Shown: one piece after another, positions 47,946-61,297 of the stretch
Numbering within the stretch: the first letter of the stretch is position 1
Layout: every line of letters starts with the position of its first letter
Assembly (NCBI GenBank): GCA_941918925.1
Contig: OW799233.1
Coordinates: forward strand, 177,971,235-178,035,234
Source: Phyto melanocephala
Lineage: Eukaryota; Arthropoda; Insecta; Diptera; Rhinophoridae
Direction: 5' to 3'
DNA: 64,000 nt
Notes under the pieces: model-generated
What the model was told of the DNA's origin: nothing
Database searches by the model: none
What the model saw: the letters and a program-made list of their open reading frames with translations, nothing else
Position numbers and translations under genes: made by a program

Positions 47946-49832
47946 ATCTACACAACACAATAGTTAAAGCGAAACTGAGCCAAACGCTACATAACTAAGA
48001 TGGCGCTTCATTAAAGAGGTAGCTGGACTTTTGCCACAACCTTTACAACGTTTTTTTACGTTTCTGATGCAGTATTAGGATAGCGTAAATATAAAAAGTT
48101 GTGAAATATGGCAGCCATGTGACTCATAAACCAATGCCCTAACTTTTGCGTTTCTTATACTTGTCGACGTCGTCTTGAAAATGAATAAAGCATTGGCAAT
48201 CATTTGTCCTTTCTTCGAATACAAAGCAATTGACAGTTTGGAAGTCAACTTATACGATTCAAGTTATGGAAGTTTCACTGTATTTCTGCTGATTTAGTTC
48301 ATTTGAAGCCAGATTAGCTTTTTTTGTTGAACAAATGCTGCAAAAAGATAATTGTTGCCAACGGTTTTGTGTGTGTATTATGTTTTTAAGTGTTGCTGTG
48401 TGATATGTTGTTGTTGTTGTTCTATGTTGCTGTTGTGTATTATTGCTTGATTTGTTGTTTGCATTCCATATGGTAAATGTTTGCTTCAGTTTTTCTTTTC
48501 TGTTGCTGTTTTGCCTTTCGTATCGAGTATTTAATCAATAAACTTATTAAATAATCCAATTTGCCTGAATTAACAACATCGTTTCATTATAATATTTTCG
48601 TTTTTATGTTTGTTTGTACATATATATTTGTCCCTTCTGTTTTTAATTTTCTTCTACTTAACAAACTTTTTTGATTATTTAAGTGTGGAGATTTATATGT
48701 AGAGATTGAAAACGTACAAACGTACATACACACATATGTACGTACATATGAGTATTAATTGTTGCCTTGTTGTTTATTATGTTTGTTTGGCAATTTGTAA
48801 TTAGAAGGCTAACAGAAATGTTACACATTTAGCGTTTTTTATTATTTCATTATTATTTAAAAGTTTGTGTATTTTGAAGGAAAATTAATATATTTAAGCA
48901 CATTTTTTATCCCAAGAAACAATACACAATACTAAACGAAAATTAATCCGAGGTGACCTCCTAGATGGAACACTTTTTTTATATAAAAAGAAAGGACGTC
49001 TTGAACAATATTAATAATTTATAATACTCGAGACCCCAAGTGATTTTGATTAGGAGAAATAAATAACACACTGAAGAAAAAATATGTTGCAAGATTGAAA
49101 GTCTGGTCACATACAAAACGGAAAGGATTATAAAAAACCAACAAGAAGTATTAATTCTAAGCTATCTACAAATAAAGATATTTTCATAATATTTAATAAT
49201 TCTACAAAAATATTTAGAACTACTGGAGATATGCATTAATTAGAAATTAATTTGTTTAAATTCACCATGTCCACCAGGGCATTAGAGGTTAATTTATTAA
49301 ATTATCACAATTGGTCACACTCTTCTCTTTGTTGTAACCATGTCTTAGCTACATATATGTGTATGTTTCTTAAGATATGTACGTACGTAAATACCAATCG
49401 TTTAAAGTATTGGAGGTTTAGGAAGTGGAAACACTACTTACAATAGTAAAACCAACAAGTAACTAAACATTGGCGCGGTAGGTGTAACCAAATCCAGTGT
49501 TATGCTGTCTGTTCGTTAATTGCGCACATGTCTTGACTCTTGACGTATGTTGCTTGTCTGCTTGTTTGTTTTGCTGGGCCATTTTCTCTTTTAAGCGATT
49601 TTTTCTTATATATTTGTTGCTGTTGTTTTTTTTTTTGTTTTCCCCACTTTGTTATTATTATATAGTTTTCGGCTTAATTTTTGTTATTGTTGTTGCATGT
49701 ATTTGACTTGTTCACTATGATATTAATTACTTGACGTCCATTTCTGTTAAGTACTCGTAACTAATCGGTGCTACAATCAGCCATACAAATACATACATGC
49801 CCGCTTATAGTTATAGATATACTTGAGTTTAT
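47946..49832. other. AT-rich non-coding DNA
   Basis: No gene supported. GTTGTTGTT-type microsatellite words occur near 48408-48425. Confidence 0.4.
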
Positions 49833-50569
49833 TATACCCTTCACACAGTGAAAAAGGGTATATATAGGTTTGTCATTCCGTGTGAAATTTCTACAATTTT
49901 CATTTCCTATCCCTTAAAGTATTAATTTTCTGAAAGCTTATGAATAGGGGAGTCGATTAAGCTCTGTCAGTCTGTCCGTGTGTATGTTGAAATCATTTTT
50001 TTGAATCAGAAATATTCGGGAGTAGATCCGTATTGAAACTCAGAAACATCGGTACATAAACAACTGAGATATGAGCAAAAACCCACGACCACCTCCATTT
50101 TTTTTTAACAAAAACAACATTACAACAACAACATGCATACATACAAACGTGTATACTGGTTAGAGAAAACGTGGCATCGAATCCCAGCTGAGCTAAAAAA
50201 AATTTTTTTTTTATTTTTTATTTAATATATTATTTATATTTTTATTTTTTTTTTAATTTTTTTTTAATTTTTTTTTTAATTTTTTTTTCGCTTTATATAT
50301 ATTTTAATTATTTTTTTTTAAATTTTTTTTTAATATATTTTTTTTTAAATTTTTAAAAAAAATTTTTTTTTAAATTTTTTTTTATTTTTTTTTAACATAC
50401 ATACGTAAATTTATACTTTTACAATGGGATGTTTTTATATATGTATGTTTTTTATATGTATGTACGTATATCATATGGAATGGTGATACAAACTACTGTT
50501 ATTGCATGACTACACGTTGTGAAGGGTATATAAGATTCGGCACGGCCGAATATAGCGCTCTTACTTGTT
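49833..50569 (+). repeat. TATACCC-family interspersed repeat, copy 3
   Basis: A full-length copy: TATACCCTTCACACAGTGAA, the GTCTGTCC part shortened to a single unit, ATGAGCAAAAACCCACG block, CATACATACAAACGTG run, complement-oriented GGCATCGAATCCCAGCTGAG... segment (about 50170-50190), A/T homopolymer core, CGGCACGGCCG hairpin and ACTTGTT end. Nothing coding. Confidence 0.85.
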
Positions 50570-50626
50570 TTTTTTAAAGATGACACAATTTTTTACATAT
50601 AAAATTATGTTATGACTTGTATTATT

Positions 50627-51000
50627 TTACTAGCCTGTGCCCGCCACTTCGTCTGCGTCTCTTTATGTAATAATTAAGGTGGTTATCTATCTTTGCGGCA
50701 AATTTCTTTTAGTTCTCTAAAGCCTTTTTTGCGTGAAAGGAGTAACAAACATCCAAAAATTTACATTTATTATTTTATTATTAAATTAGTAGGATAGTTT
50801 TGACAAGTTTTAAAATATTAAACATTTTAAAAGCCTTATTATTTGTAACACTGTAATAAATTACGCGCAAAGTTTAAGTTAACCAATCTTCTTCTTTTTT
50901 AATTTAAATTGTCGTTTTTTATACTTCTCCTTTACTTACCTCTCTTCTTTATTTTTTGCGAAAGTACGTAAGGCGATAATATAAAATAAAGGCTTTTTTT
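50627..51000 (+). repeat. repeat end ACTAGCCTGTGCCCGCC type
   Basis: ACTAGCCTGTGCCCGCCACT then TCGTCTGCGTC is a GC-rich string out of keeping with its surroundings. It resembles the start of a common insect interspersed repeat; the block at 43085-43525 looks like the matching opposite end. The downstream boundary is a guess. Confidence 0.35.
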
Positions 51001-52326
51001 ATTGCGTAAAATAAAGTTACGAGGTTTAGTCTTACATATGCATTAAAATCATGCCTTATTCAAACGCCCTTGTAAGCGTGTAAGCACTAAGTAATCAATT
51101 CAAGATGCATGATTTTTTGTAGCGACTGGCAGTTAGTAGTGAAGTTAGTTTGTTTAATGATTATGGTGTGGCTAAAATCGTTTTTTTATGACATTTTACA
51201 TCTGACAAATGTAGCCCTAACACGGGCCATTATTTGTAAGGAGACAAATATTTATTAATACAATACTTCCAATAAAAAAGTGACTGATTTAACTTCATAT
51301 TATAATGATCAGCACGTTGTTTTCGTTCTACTGTGGTTTATATCCGACTGCTGCCTGCCTTCAATTCATTGATCAAGCTGCCACTGATTGGAAAAAATTA
51401 CTTAATTGCAAAATTATTTATTTTTATTTTACAACATAATCAATTATATCTCTTAAGGATATAATTTCAAATTTTCGATCACTTGACACCAATAATTTTA
51501 CGACAAATTGGATCTCCGGTACATAATTGCCATCGTTTTAAGTATCAGTTTTTTTCATAAAAAGAAGAAGTAGTCATATCTGCAATAATAATATTTCTAA
51601 ATTTAGAGTAATCGTATATTATCCGATTAGGTGTACCTATTATTTTTAGCATGAGTGTAAAAACATACATTAAATGTTTTCTCTTTGGAAAATTAATAAA
51701 CTTTTGTGGTATTTTACTGGCCTCTGTCTTTTCTATATTATTATTATACACGTTAAGGTATACACATACCTGTGTGTGTTTGAACCCTTCTTGTCTGCCC
51801 ATCATTTAAGTCTTCAACGAAATAAAGTTATTATAATTATCATTAATTCATTGGAATTAGTCCATTTAAAAAAGCATATAGTGTGCGTGTATACGACAAA
51901 CTCAAGTCATCTCGTTTAGTCCGTCATTCACTCACTCTTGTTTAACGCATTTACGTACAATTTACGAATATTTATGTGTTGTTTACAGCTGGTGTAATGA
52001 CTCGTTTCTTTAAAGGACTCAAATCACCATGAAATTAGAAGTTTAGAAATACGTGCTCCATGTCAAAATGTTTTAATTTATTTGGATATCGGTTTTACTT
52101 GTTAGAAGAATAATCTAAATGATTTAGTTTGATTAAAAAATCTACTAAAACTTTAGTTAAACCTGAATTCTAATCGGAGATAAGAATTAATATTAAATTC
52201 CATCAGTATGCTAAAAACAAATTGAAAAAAATTTTATGATCTATGGTGATTGATGGTTCTTTAGCAAAAATGAAAAAAGCGAACGACGCGACTGTAAGAT
52301 TTTTCGTGTAATAATACTACATTTTT
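51001..52326. other. AT-rich non-coding DNA
   Basis: No supported gene or bounded repeat seen. Confidence 0.4.
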
Positions 52327-53050
52327 TATACCCTTCACCTGTGGTGCACAAGGGTATATATAGCTTTATCATTCCGTTTGTAATTTCTACAGTTTTCATT
52401 TCCAACCCCATAAAGTGCAAATTTCGAAAAGCTTTTGAATAGGAGAGTCAATTAAGCGCTGTCAGTATGTTCGTGTGTATGTTGAAATCAACTTTTAGAA
52501 GCAACCATATATTCCCCTGATCTGTGTAACATATCAATCTTGTGGAAATATCCGGAAATGAATCCCTATTGAAATTCAGCAAAATCGCCCCATAACTTTC
52601 TGAGATATGAGCAAATAAACACGACTGCCTCTGTTTTTTCCCATATTTTTACCACCAAAATTAAAATTTTTCAGCCATAGAATAATTTATAGGTACCTTT
52701 GCTACTATTGGTAAATATAATATGCCTCTAGAGATATTTGTGAAAAATTTTGGATAAGCGGGCTCTAATCGGTAAAGTTATAGGCATAATTTTTTTTGGA
52801 AAAATATATATTCCAAAAATTTACAAACTAAAATCAATTTTTTCAGTTTCTAGACAACCGAGAGAGTCAATATTGGTATCATCTGAAAGGACTTGACTAG
52901 TGCAATTTCAGCACTGTAAAAGAAGCCGTAATTTTCCCCCTAGTCTTTCATATTGACTTTATTGAATTTCTAGTTTGTTTGTTTTTTGGTAACACAAATT
53001 TTTCAATCTAAAACGAATGCCTTCCTTTCAATCTCTATATGGAGTATAGG
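52327..53050 (+). repeat. TATACCC-family repeat, copy 4 (long-form variant, 3' end decayed)
   Basis: It opens TATACCCTTCACCTGTGGTG and matches copy 1 closely in its first 300 bp. After the 'tgagatatgagcaaataaac' block it follows the long-form interior seen at 1.9-2.4 kb ('tttttcagtttctagacaac' near 52845) rather than the A/T core. The right end is not recognizable. Confidence 0.65.
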
Positions 53051-54699
53051 CTCCTTCCCAAACCAACGAACTTGATTAAAATGTGACAAGTATTTTTAAT
53101 GATCTCAATAGTCATGTATTTCTCAGAGTGTAGAGTGCGTGTAAATTTGTTGCTGTTGCTGTAGAGAGTCAAAATTGACTTTAATGAATAAAATAAATTG
53201 GTTTATATTTATGAATAGAATTAAGCAGATTAATAAATAATTGTTAAGTTAAATAATTTAATATAACAGACAAAAAATATATGTACATACATTTTACTTA
53301 AGATTGGCTTAAAGCTGAGGAGCTGGACTGCATAGATGACGTTGTGTAGGTGCAGTTTTGCTCTAACCAGCGACTTATTAAAAAAAAAAAAAGTTAACAA
53401 ACCAAACAAACATAATACAAAGTGTCATATCATTGTCTTTCGATCAGCTAATTTATGAAAAAAAGCTTTAACTTTATATTGAAGCATTTAAAAATACACT
53501 CTATGAGATATACTCACTTAACAGCTCACATTTGTAGAAACCTTTTGGTTTCATTTAAGTTTTATTGCAGACTGATCAGAGACTTAACGATCACAATCTA
53601 TGATCATGTGGCACCCTGCGACGGCAACTTAATGTCTTTATATTCTTTTATTGTATCTTTCTTTCCATCTTTACGATTTTATATTATAACTTATTATATG
53701 TATAAAAGTATTGTGTTTGTTGTTGTTGTTGTTATTTCTGTCGTTATTATGACTGTCATTTTAGTTGTTTCTATATTAGAATTTGACACTTTATTTCGTT
53801 TTTATGATTAAATCCTCATCATCATTCCGTGATCATACATATAATTAAATTTTTTTTTATTGATTAACCCACCAAATTAAATCAGCTCACCGTAATCCGT
53901 TGAAAAAGAAGAGCCATTCAATCAGTCGAGTAAGACATTTATGTGTGCTTGACGAAAAGCTAACTGCTGTGACAGAGGCGCCCAAGATAAACTAAAAAAA
54001 TAATTAAATATGCTTTAATGTGCATAACATTTGAGGATAGAAAGAAAATAATTTTAAAAAAGACTTCTGCCATAACGCAGGTTGAGTGTGTTTTTTTCGA
54101 AATACAGAGCTCAAGTTCAAGCTTTATTTTATTAAGTTGATTAGAGCATAAAATTATTATTAATAATTGTTATTAACGCTTCGTAAATGAAACCGTAAAT
54201 GATTATGATCTAAATGGTTTAAGTATTAAAAAAATATGACAATCATACGTTAACAAAGCATCATAAAAATTAACGGTTTATTTGGTATCGGGTCATCAGA
54301 TAAGAACAAAAGGAAAATAAGCTAAAATACTACAAAAAATAAACCGAGAGAGACCTTAAACTGATTGTAATGTATAGAATAAAGCATCATTAAAATTACT
54401 GTCTTAGCTGTACTAGCAGTTCTTCAATTAGTTGGTGTAATATTCGATGGTTGGGTTCAATATGTGGTAATAATTCCGGCAAATTGCTCTAAATTTTAAC
54501 CTAGAACTAATCAATAATGGATGGCTTGCTAGCCTAGATTAAGAGAGTTTAAGTATGTAGCCCAAATAAAAACCAATTAAAAGTGCTCTACACTGATAAT
54601 ACTGTTAACCATTACGTACGTCATAGCGTAGTATAGATTTTGTTTTTATGCCATTTATCGTTCTTCTCTTTGTTATAGGGGTTGAAGGGGGTACATTTC
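53051..54699. other. AT-rich non-coding DNA
   Basis: No supported gene. The 118-codon frame at 53455-53811 ends in a Val/Ile-rich stretch made by GTTGTT repeats, which makes it suspect. Confidence 0.4.
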
Positions 54700-55880
54700 T
54701 CAATACTAGATTTGATCCATATATAAGTTTATTGTAGGCCATTTTGGAGTAGCGACCATTATGAATATTTATTTATTTATTTGAGTCTATGGATTCAATT
54801 TTTTATAATTTATTTGGCATCCATACTAACAAATATCGATTTTCGTTTGTAAATTTTAGGAAAAACACCGAAGTAGTTTCAATTAGGTCCTTTTATCTCA
54901 GTAAGTTTCAATCCGATTTATTAGTTTCTTTATGGAATAATTTTCTAGGTTACTGATAGCAATTTTTTGTTACTATAGTGTTCAAAAATTATTTAGGCGA
55001 GTATTAAACTTGACATTTTTATATTATAATATAGATTTTGCCAAAAAAAAATTTTTAGCTATAACTTGGTCGATTAGTAACTGGTTTGTCAAAATTTTTT
55101 ACAAATTGCCAAAGAGACATGTTAAACTTATAAATGTGACGCGACATGACGAAAGCGGCCTCATCTTGCCAGAGTAGAATTTTCAGTACAGGCCAAAACC
55201 TGAATTAAAGTCTATATTTCATGCTTTGGGGTTTTGACAACTAACGTTACCAACATACCTCGTCCTATATCTACATCACATTATCGTTTATTTTCTTTTG
55301 TTAAATGAGCTGTGCTTGACACTTTAGAACTTTGTCTTTTGCGTGTTTTTACATAAAAATAATATGGATGGACTTAAAACTATCTCAAAACTCCATTTTT
55401 TTTAAAAAAAACTTCAAAATGCTATAACTTCGTAAATTTTTGAGATTTTTGCATGACTTTGGTGTCATTTTGTTCAGAATCTTGACCCCTGGTCCCTTTC
55501 GTCATATCGCATCACAAATATTAACAAATTTGTCTATAGATTATCTTAGCTCTGAAAACGTTAAATTTTTGCACTAAAAATATGGAAAAAATCAGAGTCA
55601 ATCTTTTTTTTTTTTTTTGCTCATATCTCTGAAATTTATAGCGGTTTTGTGCTGGATTTCAAAGCAACTTATTCCCGAATATTTCCAAAAGATTGATATC
55701 TCATACATGTGGGGGCTTGTAGTAGTTGAGTTTAACTAACATATGAACGGACGGACATTGTTCAATCATAAGCTTTCAGAAAATATTTACTTTATGAGGT
55801 CAAAAATAAATATTTTAGAAATTACAAAAGGAATGACAAAGCTATGTATAACACTGGTAGGAATAAAGGGTTTCAATTAT
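54700..55880 (-). repeat. TATACCC-family repeat, decayed long-form copy in reverse
   Basis: From 55612 on the complement matches the family's 5' part: 'tgctcatatctctgaaattt', 'attcccgaatatttccaaaa', 'aagctttcagaaaatattta' near 55770, and the shortened GAACGGACGGACATTG region. Upstream (54700-55060) it has the interior words 'aaaatatcgattttcgtttg' and 'caattaggtccttttatctc' in common with the long form. Ends are decayed. Confidence 0.55.
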
Positions 55881-56479
55881 ATTTATATTTTATTCGAACT
55901 TTTACTATATATTAAATTTTCATGTGAATCATTTTTATTTTGGCTTAAGTTCATTTATTATTTTATTTAATTTTATAATTCAAATTAAATTAAATTGTAA
56001 CCATTTTTAGGAATATTCTATCTAAAATTATTTTCGATATTAGCTAAAATCAGATATTATTCGAAATCAGCTACGATTTCATTACCAGCACTCTTTATCG
56101 GTATACTGCTATGTAATTGAAAATTCCTTTTTATGTTACAATTCAATGAAATTTGAATTAGTGAATCTTAGTATTAATTTTCATATTTTGTTGAATATTT
56201 TAATTTCACCTATCAAATGACAATTCATAATTCAACATGTTCATATTCTTTTATATTCGTAATACATTTTCGTTATGTTTTCAATGTCCATCCTTTGGCT
56301 GGAATTATTGAACACAAGGTTGTATTTACATTTTCATTTATGTAAGTCCATCTAGGTAATAGACACTGAACAATGAATTCTTGAATGTCATTAACATCGT
56401 GCCATGTGTGTTCTAATCATAAAAAAAGAGCTTAAGCCAAAATAAAAATGATTCACATTAAAATTTAAAATAAAGGGTT
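55881..56479. other. AT-rich non-coding DNA
   Basis: Nothing recognised. Confidence 0.4.
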
Positions 56480-56899
56480 TTCTTATATTGAAATATCTAA
56501 GTTTTATTTATTAGCAGAAACTACTTCAACACGCCTACTATAACGCCCACTTATACGTAATCTGCTGTTAATTAAAAGCTTTCTAGTCAATGTCATTGTT
56601 ATGCCAGAAAATAAAGGTCACACGCCCACTTTAACGATTACCTCCCATATAACGCTTTATCTTCAATTCATATAATTTCTCTATGGACAAAGTTTTTGGA
56701 AGAATAAAGGATTATTATGAAATACCTTAATTTTATTTATTAGCAAAAACTATATTGACACGCCTATATGTTACTGGCATATCGAAGGTACATACTTTAA
56801 TTTAAAGAGATTTTTCCATAGCGATTACTGTTAATAACAAAATAAAAAAATTTTTGCTACAAAAGTACACAAAATTAGTGGTGGGTATAAAATAGTTTT
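56480..56899. repeat. duplicated 'acacgcctac'-containing block
   Basis: Two related units of about 220 bp lie in tandem. Each has 'ttttatttattagcaaaaac' style text followed by ACACGCCTA (near 56510-56540 and 56735-56770), with 'acgcccac' words between them. The GTGGGCGTG-type motif also occurs near 17290 and 63420. It sits directly before copy 5. Confidence 0.4.
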
Positions 56900-57446
56900 T
56901 ATATCCTTCACACAGTGAAAAAGGGTATATAAAGGTTTGTTATTCCGTGTGAAATTTCTACAATTTTCATTTCCGACCTCATAAAGTATATATTTTCTGA
57001 AAGCTTATGAATAGGGGAGTCGATTAATTTTTTTTTATTTATTTTTTTATTTTTTTTTTTTTGTTTTATATTTTATTTAATATATTATTTATATTTTTAT
57101 TATTTTTTTTTAAATTTTTTTTATTTTTTTTTAAATTTTTTTTTTATTTTTTATATAATATATATATTATATATATAATAATATTATATATTATATATAT
57201 AATAATTTTTTTTAATTTTTTTTTTAAATTTTTTTTTTAAATTTTTTTTTTATTTTTTTTTTTTTTTGTTTTTTTAACATACATACGTGAATTTATAATT
57301 TTACAATGGGATGTTTTTATATATGTATGTTTTTTTATGTATGTACGTATTTCATATGGGATAAAATAACTACTGTTATTGCATGACTACACGTTGTGAA
57401 GGGTATATAAGATTCGGCACGGCCGAATATAGCGCTCTTACTCGTT
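56900..57446 (+). repeat. TATACCC-family repeat, copy 5 (internally deleted)
   Basis: The 5' end (TATATCCTTCACACAGTG...) runs to 'ggggagtcgatta' near 57025, then jumps straight into the A/T homopolymer core, losing about 200 bp including the GTCTGTCC run and the GGCTCAGCTGGG segment. The 3' end with CGGCACGGCCG hairpin is intact and ends ACTCGTT. Confidence 0.8.
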
Positions 57447-60400
57447 TTATATTATTATTGGTAAATTCCAAAAATGTTTAATGACGAATTATCACAAAGT
57501 TATAATTTCCGAAAATTTAAAAAATATAAAAAATTTTTTATTGAGAGAATTGAATTGAATTGTTTATTGAGAGAATAATAAACATAAATCATAAATATAA
57601 GAATAAAATATAATTAAGAATTATAAAAATAAATTTTTGAAAAAATTATGACAATGCGATAGTTTGATTTTTTCGGAAATATATAATTTTTTCAGATAAA
57701 CAATTCAAGAAATGTCTTTTTAATGAAGTTTTTTTTGGGATGTTATTGCGAAATTCATAAGGTTCGTGAATGCCACAAAGGTACCAAAACCACTTACAGA
57801 GTCCCACAATATAAATCACGGTGTTATCGGTGGTCAAAATCTCATCGTGGTTGCATAAAATTACTGACCTTGGCAACTACTTACCTCGTTAACAGATATT
57901 TATCTGACGTCACAAATTAACATTCGCCATTTCCTCAAAAAGGGAAGGACTGTTTTGAGCTTCGTTAGAACTTTATAGCACTTCTATTAGAAACACGGAC
58001 GCATGCCAAAACATTTGAATCCTTCTCCCAGCAATCAGACTTGCATAATGTGTTTGTATTAACGAAAGTGCTGTGCTACAGAAGAGCGAATATAACGTTG
58101 CATATTATTGTATAATTTTTAAATACAGCAAACTGTTATAATTACCTTAAGTAAACTCACTTTTAGCGAATAACCACTTAAAGTAAACCTTGAGCTATAA
58201 CGTTGTAATTTAATAAAATGTATTTATTTCACCATCAGTTGTGATGCAATCTAAGACTCACTGCAGCTAAATGCAGCGCTGGATGCATTGAAATATTTAA
58301 ACAAAATGCACTTTGTGTAAATCTGGGCATACTTATTACAACTTATTACTTTTGACGTTTTTGTCAATTTTCGATAACCACAACAAATATAAAAAACGGT
58401 CTCTTTAAATCAATCATACTAAATTTTAATTTAACCAATTGACGTTTTTTTCCCCTCTGCTAAAGCATCTCTACAAATATGCACATCAATCATTCGAATG
58501 TGATCTATCATAAAACCAACAAAAACAAAAAAGAAAAATTAGAAGACAAGAATAAACAAAATTAAAAATTATACTGATCGCTAAATTATTTTTATGTGCC
58601 ACAATATAATTTATGCAAAATCATCATCATCATCAGCCTTCTCTAGTAACAAGACATCGCGTAGTGAAAAGAAGAGACATCGTTTATTGTCTTTTCTTTC
58701 TCAAGACAATCAATGGTCAATAATGATGCTAATAATATGCATTTTATACAACCACAAATCGTGCTAATGATGTTGGTAAGTGATTGTTGTTATTCGCACT
58801 CAGACTGAAGGATCAGCAGCAGTACATAAGATAACATATTGAAGGACATAATCATTACCATCATCATCATCATTGTGATGAGTGTGGAGTTTTTCATTTA
58901 TTTCTTTATTTCATTATAAACAAATGAATAATAAACAAGCATGATTAGTCAAACTCCAAACGCTCCACAGAGCACAATCCGTCCGTCAACTGAACTTGAT
59001 GTTGGAACATTTTTCTACATGTGTACAAACGATTGTATATTTCTAAGATATTTTTTAGTACGAGTATCTGCAGTGCTGGATGTTGGTTGGGCTGGAAAAG
59101 GAGCACAACTGGACAGGTATCTTCAATATAAAGTGTATTCGAAAGAGATTAATACAACAAAATTAAGAAAAATAAATAAATGTCACCACACTACAAGATT
59201 GTTATCGCATTTAACAATAATTACCCTGATATGGGATGTGGTAACTAATCTGTTATGTTTGTTGTGTTTTGTTTTTATTTTGTTATTGTTTTTGTTGCTG
59301 TTATTGTTGTTGGTGACTTTTATCGGGAATGGACTTTTGTACATTCATACCTTCATTACTATACACACGAGCGAACACGCGCGCTTAAATACCATCTATC
59401 TCTCTGAATGGACTTAAGCAACGAGCTGCGTTGCCCATAATCGTTGCTGGAAATTTAATAAAAATTTAAAAAGAAATAAAACGTATAAAACTTAAATATT
59501 TTGGGACACTTCTCCCCACATGCTCCGCATATGTAAGTATTTGTTGTTGTTGTTTTATTTTATTATTAGTATCTTAAAAATGTATGCTGTTATTAGTGCT
59601 CACTAACTGACTAACTAAATGACAGACATTTAGACGCAGCGACGTATAAACTTATCGGGTGCCCCGAGTTAAAGAGAAGTTTTGTTAAAAAGTAATTTTT
59701 TGTGTGTCGTCACAGAAAAAGGTGTGTAAAAGGCAACAGGTTCGTCATGCCAACACAAAATGTTAATAACGTTCGTCTGTCCATCTGTTCATCTGCTGGA
59801 GACAAGGTAATTTTAATATTGATACTCGTATTGCTGATGATAGGGACCTGGGTACGTTTACTATGTCTTCAAAAGAATTAAGTAATTAATTGTGAATCTT
59901 TCACTTTGATAATAACATCGGAAAAAGGTGTAGTTAATAACAACAAAATAAGACGCACTAACAAACATACATACTTATGTCACTATGAAACAGTTATATT
60001 TAAGCTTCAGTACTTTGTTTTAAGGAGACATTTTTGCAACTTTTGAAACACAACGTAAGTACTTAAGAACAAATTGTTATGATTTTTGTGGTACTAGTTA
60101 CTTATGAGAGTAATAAATCTTACTCTACAATACTTACTTACATCTACTTGAGCAAACAAAATTAAAAATAATAAAATTGCTTTTGTATTGACCCATTTAT
60201 GTTATGAGAATGGCAACGATTATCATAAAAGTTGCTCTGATTAATACTCTCTCTAAGGCACTATTCACTATTTTCAACTAGTTACTACCAGTATACAGAT
60301 GCGACCACCACACTGGGGTAAAATGCTATAAAAGCATGAAGATGTAAAAATTATGATCATTCCAAATTTTAAGACTTCAAGATGCTTTAACGAGTACCTG

Positions 60401-60473
60401 ATCCAGATTTTATTACGATAATACCGGATAAATTGAATTATAACAATGGAATCAAATTTTCTAGGTGAATACC
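57447..60473. other. AT-rich non-coding DNA with ATC/CAT microsatellites
   Basis: No gene supported. ATCATCATC tracts occur at about 58621-58634 and 58857-58873. The 158-codon frame at 58941-59417 ends in a Leu-rich stretch produced by TTGTTGTTATT repeats and is not called a gene. Confidence 0.45.
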
Positions 60474-61060
60474 ATCCAGATATTCACAGACGGTTTGAGA
60501 ACGCGCGACAAGGAAGGATGTGGTATCTTTTGGGATCAGTCGAATATGGAAATATTCCTTAGGCCAACGGCACAATTTATGCCAATTCATTGGCTATAAA
60601 AAAAAAATTCAAAAACAATATCAGTATCATGAGATTCAAACGAAGATATTCAAATATTTATTGACAGCAAGGCGGCTATTAAGTTCCTAGATTACAGATG
60701 CAGTAACTCAAAAGTAGCCAAGGAATATCGGGAGTCTCTGTAGGTGATGCCAAGACATTTATTAGTTATGCTTTATTGGTTCCAGGACATGGAGCCATTT
60801 ATGGTAATTATAGAGCTTACGCAATTGCGAAAGCCGATACTACCATGGATTAGATAGAATCCAGACGTTAGAAAAAAGTGGTAAAAAGAACACATTTGTA
60901 AAGAAACCAAAAAAATTTGGGCAGTTATGAATATGCGTAGGAAGCATTGCAGTCATTACTGAACTCTAGCAACATATGCAAAAAGGTTAAGTATCCAATA
61001 CAATAAATTCTGCAGAATTTACGAAAAGTGAGAAACAGAGGCCAACAAAGCGAAAGTGTT
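60474..61060 (+). pseudogene. jockey-superfamily LINE remnant, RNase H and C-terminal Cys motif
   Basis: Decayed translation gives, in order, IQIFTDGLRTRDKEGCGIFW (first RNase H strand with its catalytic Asp), DIQIFIDSKAAIKFLDYR (second catalytic Asp), VPGHGAIYGNYRAYAIAK, and a C-terminal LATYAKRLSIQYNKFCRIYE region. This corresponds to HxxxL...NDFCRSC in such LINEs. Stops and frameshifts separate them. The order is the normal one, so this is a single decayed 3' portion of a LINE. It differs in sequence from the LINE near ems and is much older. Confidence 0.8.
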
Positions 61061-61297
61061 GCTAATAAAATATTTTTATATTTAATAATTAAAAAGCAGC
61101 AACACTTTGACTTTTTTCATTTTGCTGTTTTTTTTTTCAATTTATATAAGATTCGAAATGTCATTTAATTGCATTAATTATTTGCAATAAGATTTTAAGT
61201 CTTGATATTTGCATATTATTTTCTAAATGACAATTTATTAATTTGCATTTTTATTAACCTCTAACTGCATTAGCAATATCAGTACAATAACAGTTTA
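61061..61297. other. AT-rich non-coding DNA
   Basis: Nothing recognised. Confidence 0.4.

Noticed and set aside
53455..53811. 118-codon + strand frame
   Set aside because: Ends in a Val/Ile run encoded by GTTGTTGTT repeats; remainder has no recognizable motif.
58621..58640. ATCATCATC tracts as a possible CRISPR-like or regulatory array
   Set aside because: Plain trinucleotide microsatellite without spacer structure.
58941..59417. 158-codon + strand frame
   Set aside because: The C-terminal half is a Leu/Phe/Val run translated from TTGTTG/TTATTG microsatellite; no domain, no codon bias, no splice context.
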